Shown here: positions 62,647 through 64,000 of the stretch, one piece after another
Layout: each line of letters begins with the position of its first letter
Numbering within the stretch: the stretch's first letter is position 1
NCBI RefSeq assembly: GCF_029714305.1
Contig: NZ_CP121647.1
Coordinates: 496,001 to 560,000 of the forward strand
DNA length: 64,000 nucleotides
From: Bradyrhizobium sp. CB3481
GTDB taxonomy: Bacteria; Pseudomonadota; Alphaproteobacteria; Rhizobiales; Xanthobacteraceae
Direction of reading: 5' to 3'
The notes under the pieces: model-generated
Seen by the model: the letters and a program-made list of their open reading frames with translations, nothing else
Database searches by the model: none
What the model was told of the DNA's origin: nothing
Translations under genes and position numbers: made by a program

Positions 62647-64000
62647 TTACTGATAGCTCGCCACGATGTCCGACACCGCGCGCTCCAGCTGCTGCGCGGT
62701 GGCGCATTGGCGTACCACGGTGCAGAAGGTCGAATAGCGCGGCATCTCCGAATCGCCCCAGCCCCAGGCCATGCGGCCCTCGGGATTGAGCCAGACCAGC
62801 CGCTTCGACCGCTCGGAGATCCTGCGAAGAATATCGGCGCGGGGATCGAGATTGTTACTGCGGGCGTCGCCGAGCACGATCACCGTCGTCTGCGGCGTGA
62901 GCGTGCTCATCCAGCCGTGCTCGAAATCATCCAGCGAGCTGCCGTAGTCGGACGAGCCAAAGCCGACCTTGGACATGATCTCGGCCATCGCCTCTTCCGG
63001 CGATTTGGATTCCAGGATGTCGCTGACCTCGATCAGGTGGCCGGAAAACGCAAACGATCGGACATCGTCCACGACCTCGTGCAGGCTGTGGATCAGCAGC
63101 AGGAAGAAATCCGAGACCCGCGCCACCGAGCCTGAGACGTCGCATAGCGCCACGATCTTCGGCTTGTCGCGGTGCCGCCGTTTCCAGGCGGTGAGGAACG
63201 GCACGCCACCCCAGGCGGCGTTGCGGCGGAGCGTGCGGCGGACGTCGAGATGGCCGCGGCGCTGGCGCTTGCGCGGTTTTGAATAGCGCTCGCGCAAACG
63301 GCGCGCGATCTGGCGGATCAGATGCCGCATCTGTTCGACCTGCCGCGGCTCGATCCGTGCCAGCGGCGCGTTGCGCAGGATCTCGTTGCGCAAATTCTCG
63401 GCTTCCTCGCGCCCATACAGCATCAGCGCCTGCGAGACGGTGTCGCGGACCGTGCCGCGCAAGCCATCCAGCGCGTTGGTCAGCCGCTCCGCCAGCGCCG
63501 GATTGGTGGCGGTCAGATTGTCGAGATCGTCGCGCAGCCGCTGGATCCCCATCTGGTCGAGGATGCGGCCGGAGAAGATGCCGCGCTGCGTGAAATAACG
63601 GATGTCGGACAGCGCGGCCGCCTTCGCTGCATTGGCGATGGCAGCCGCGATTTCGTTGCGGTCCTGCGCCAGCAGCATCTGCGCAAGCGGGCCGAGCCCC
63701 TCGGCCTGCTCGTCGCCGCCGCCGGCATCGCCGGGAGAATCGGACGCCGCGTTTGATCCTGCCGTATCCTGCTCGCCCATCTTGCCGTCCTGGGGCGGCG
63801 CTTCCGGCTCCGGCGTATCGAAGAACAGATCAAAACAGTCGCCGAGCGCCTTCTTCTCGTCCTGTGATTTGGCGAGCGTCAGTAGGAAGGTGTCGCGCAG
63901 GATCGTTCGATCAGTGAAGCCGACCTTGGAGACGGCCCGCATCGCGTCGATGCTTTCGGCCGGTGATAGCCGCACGCCTGCGCCCCGCGCCGCACGAAAG
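62647..64000 (-). CDS. CoxE-like VWA domain protein (5' end outside window)
   Basis: At least 450 residues; the frame is still open at the right edge (FRAARGAGVRLSPAE before the first internal GTG at 63975), so the true start lies outside. The C-terminal von Willebrand A domain has its metal site in LCDVSGSVARVSDF, with a later GFGSSDYGSSLDDF. The middle is Arg-rich. CoxE proteins help mature Cox-type molybdenum hydroxylases, usually with the CoxD AAA+ ATPase, which may lie just beyond the edge. Convergent with the Ior-like operon, 5 bp apart. Confidence 0.88.
   Translation of the reverse strand, partial: FRAARGAGVRLSPAESIDAMRAVSKVGFTDRTILRDTFLLTLAKSQDEKKALGDCFDLFFDTPEPEAPPQDGKMGEQDTAGSNAASDSPGDAGGGDEQAEGLGPLAQMLLAQDRNEIAAAIANAAKAAALSDIRYFTQRGIFSGRILDQMGIQRLRDDLDNLTATNPALAERLTNALDGLRGTVRDTVSQALMLYGREEAENLRNEILRNAPLARIEPRQVEQMRHLIRQIARRLRERYSKPRKRQRRGHLDVRRTLRRNAAWGGVPFLTAWKRRHRDKPKIVALCDVSGSVARVSDFFLLLIHSLHEVVDDVRSFAFSGHLIEVSDILESKSPEEAMAEIMSKVGFGSSDYGSSLDDFEHGWMSTLTPQTTVIVLGDARSNNLDPRADILRRISERSKRLVWLNPEGRMAWGWGDSEMPRYSTFCTVVRQCATAQQLERAVSDIVASYQ

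Overview
The window is high-GC DNA from an alphaproteobacterium, most likely Bradyrhizobium or a close relative in the Nitrobacteraceae. This is inferred from gene content: an ACC deaminase with a divergent Lrp-type regulator, Cox/Ior-type molybdenum hydroxylases, a FixK/FNR-type box, a PEP-CTERM protein, and several families of dispersed palindromic intergenic repeats. No rRNA or other phylogenetic marker is present, so the genus is not proven. Nearly all of the window looks like chromosomal backbone with compact operons. No insertion sequence, phage or CRISPR array was found.

Layout. 0-9.5 kb: an AsmA-type protein (cut by the left edge), a Crp/Fnr regulator, a toxin-antitoxin remnant (antitoxin plus an internally deleted ParE), an RND efflux pump with its adaptor, an OmpA-like protein and a caspase-fold/TPR protein that lacks both catalytic residues. 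9.9-12.1 kb: lactonase-like hydrolase, 3-hydroxyisobutyrate-dehydrogenase-like oxidoreductase and RidA. 12.2-20.9 kb: a homogentisate cluster (MarR regulator, flavin hydroxylase plus DUF2783 protein, MBL-fold protein, hmgA, fahA, Lrp regulator, hppD). Together these convert 4-hydroxyphenylpyruvate, and possibly 3-hydroxyphenylacetate, to fumarate and acetoacetate; maleylacetoacetate isomerase is not in the window. 21-26 kb: an alpha-methylacyl-CoA racemase-like gene and a coxMLS-type molybdenum hydroxylase of the form II (AYRGAGR) class. 26.4-33.4 kb: chemoreceptor, DUF3175 protein, MFS transporter and trehalose synthesis (otsB, otsA).

33.6-38.3 kb holds a tRNA-Ser(GGA), an AT-richer stretch with a PEP-CTERM protein and gene remnants, an L,D-transpeptidase and a nitroreductase. 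38.6-48.4 kb holds the most unusual genes. One 1287-residue reading frame joins a response-regulator-like receiver and LuxR DNA-binding domain to a short hydrophobic segment, an RTX/M10-C-like calcium-binding region and a long run of Pro/Ala/Asn/His-rich repeats. About 4 kb away a VCBS-repeat surface protein carries the same hydrophobic segment and 'KDLEH' module just after its leader. This looks like a surface-protein family in which one member has been fused to a transcription factor. Between them lie dgoK-dgoA and a tripartite tricarboxylate transporter (TTT) binding protein.

48.7-64 kb: a second TTT binding protein, a GT87-like membrane protein, a secreted trypsin-like protease, small hypothetical proteins, acdR-acdS (ACC deaminase, a plant-association trait), recQ, a cytochrome c plus Ior-type two-subunit molybdenum dehydrogenase operon, and a CoxE-type VWA protein cut by the right edge.
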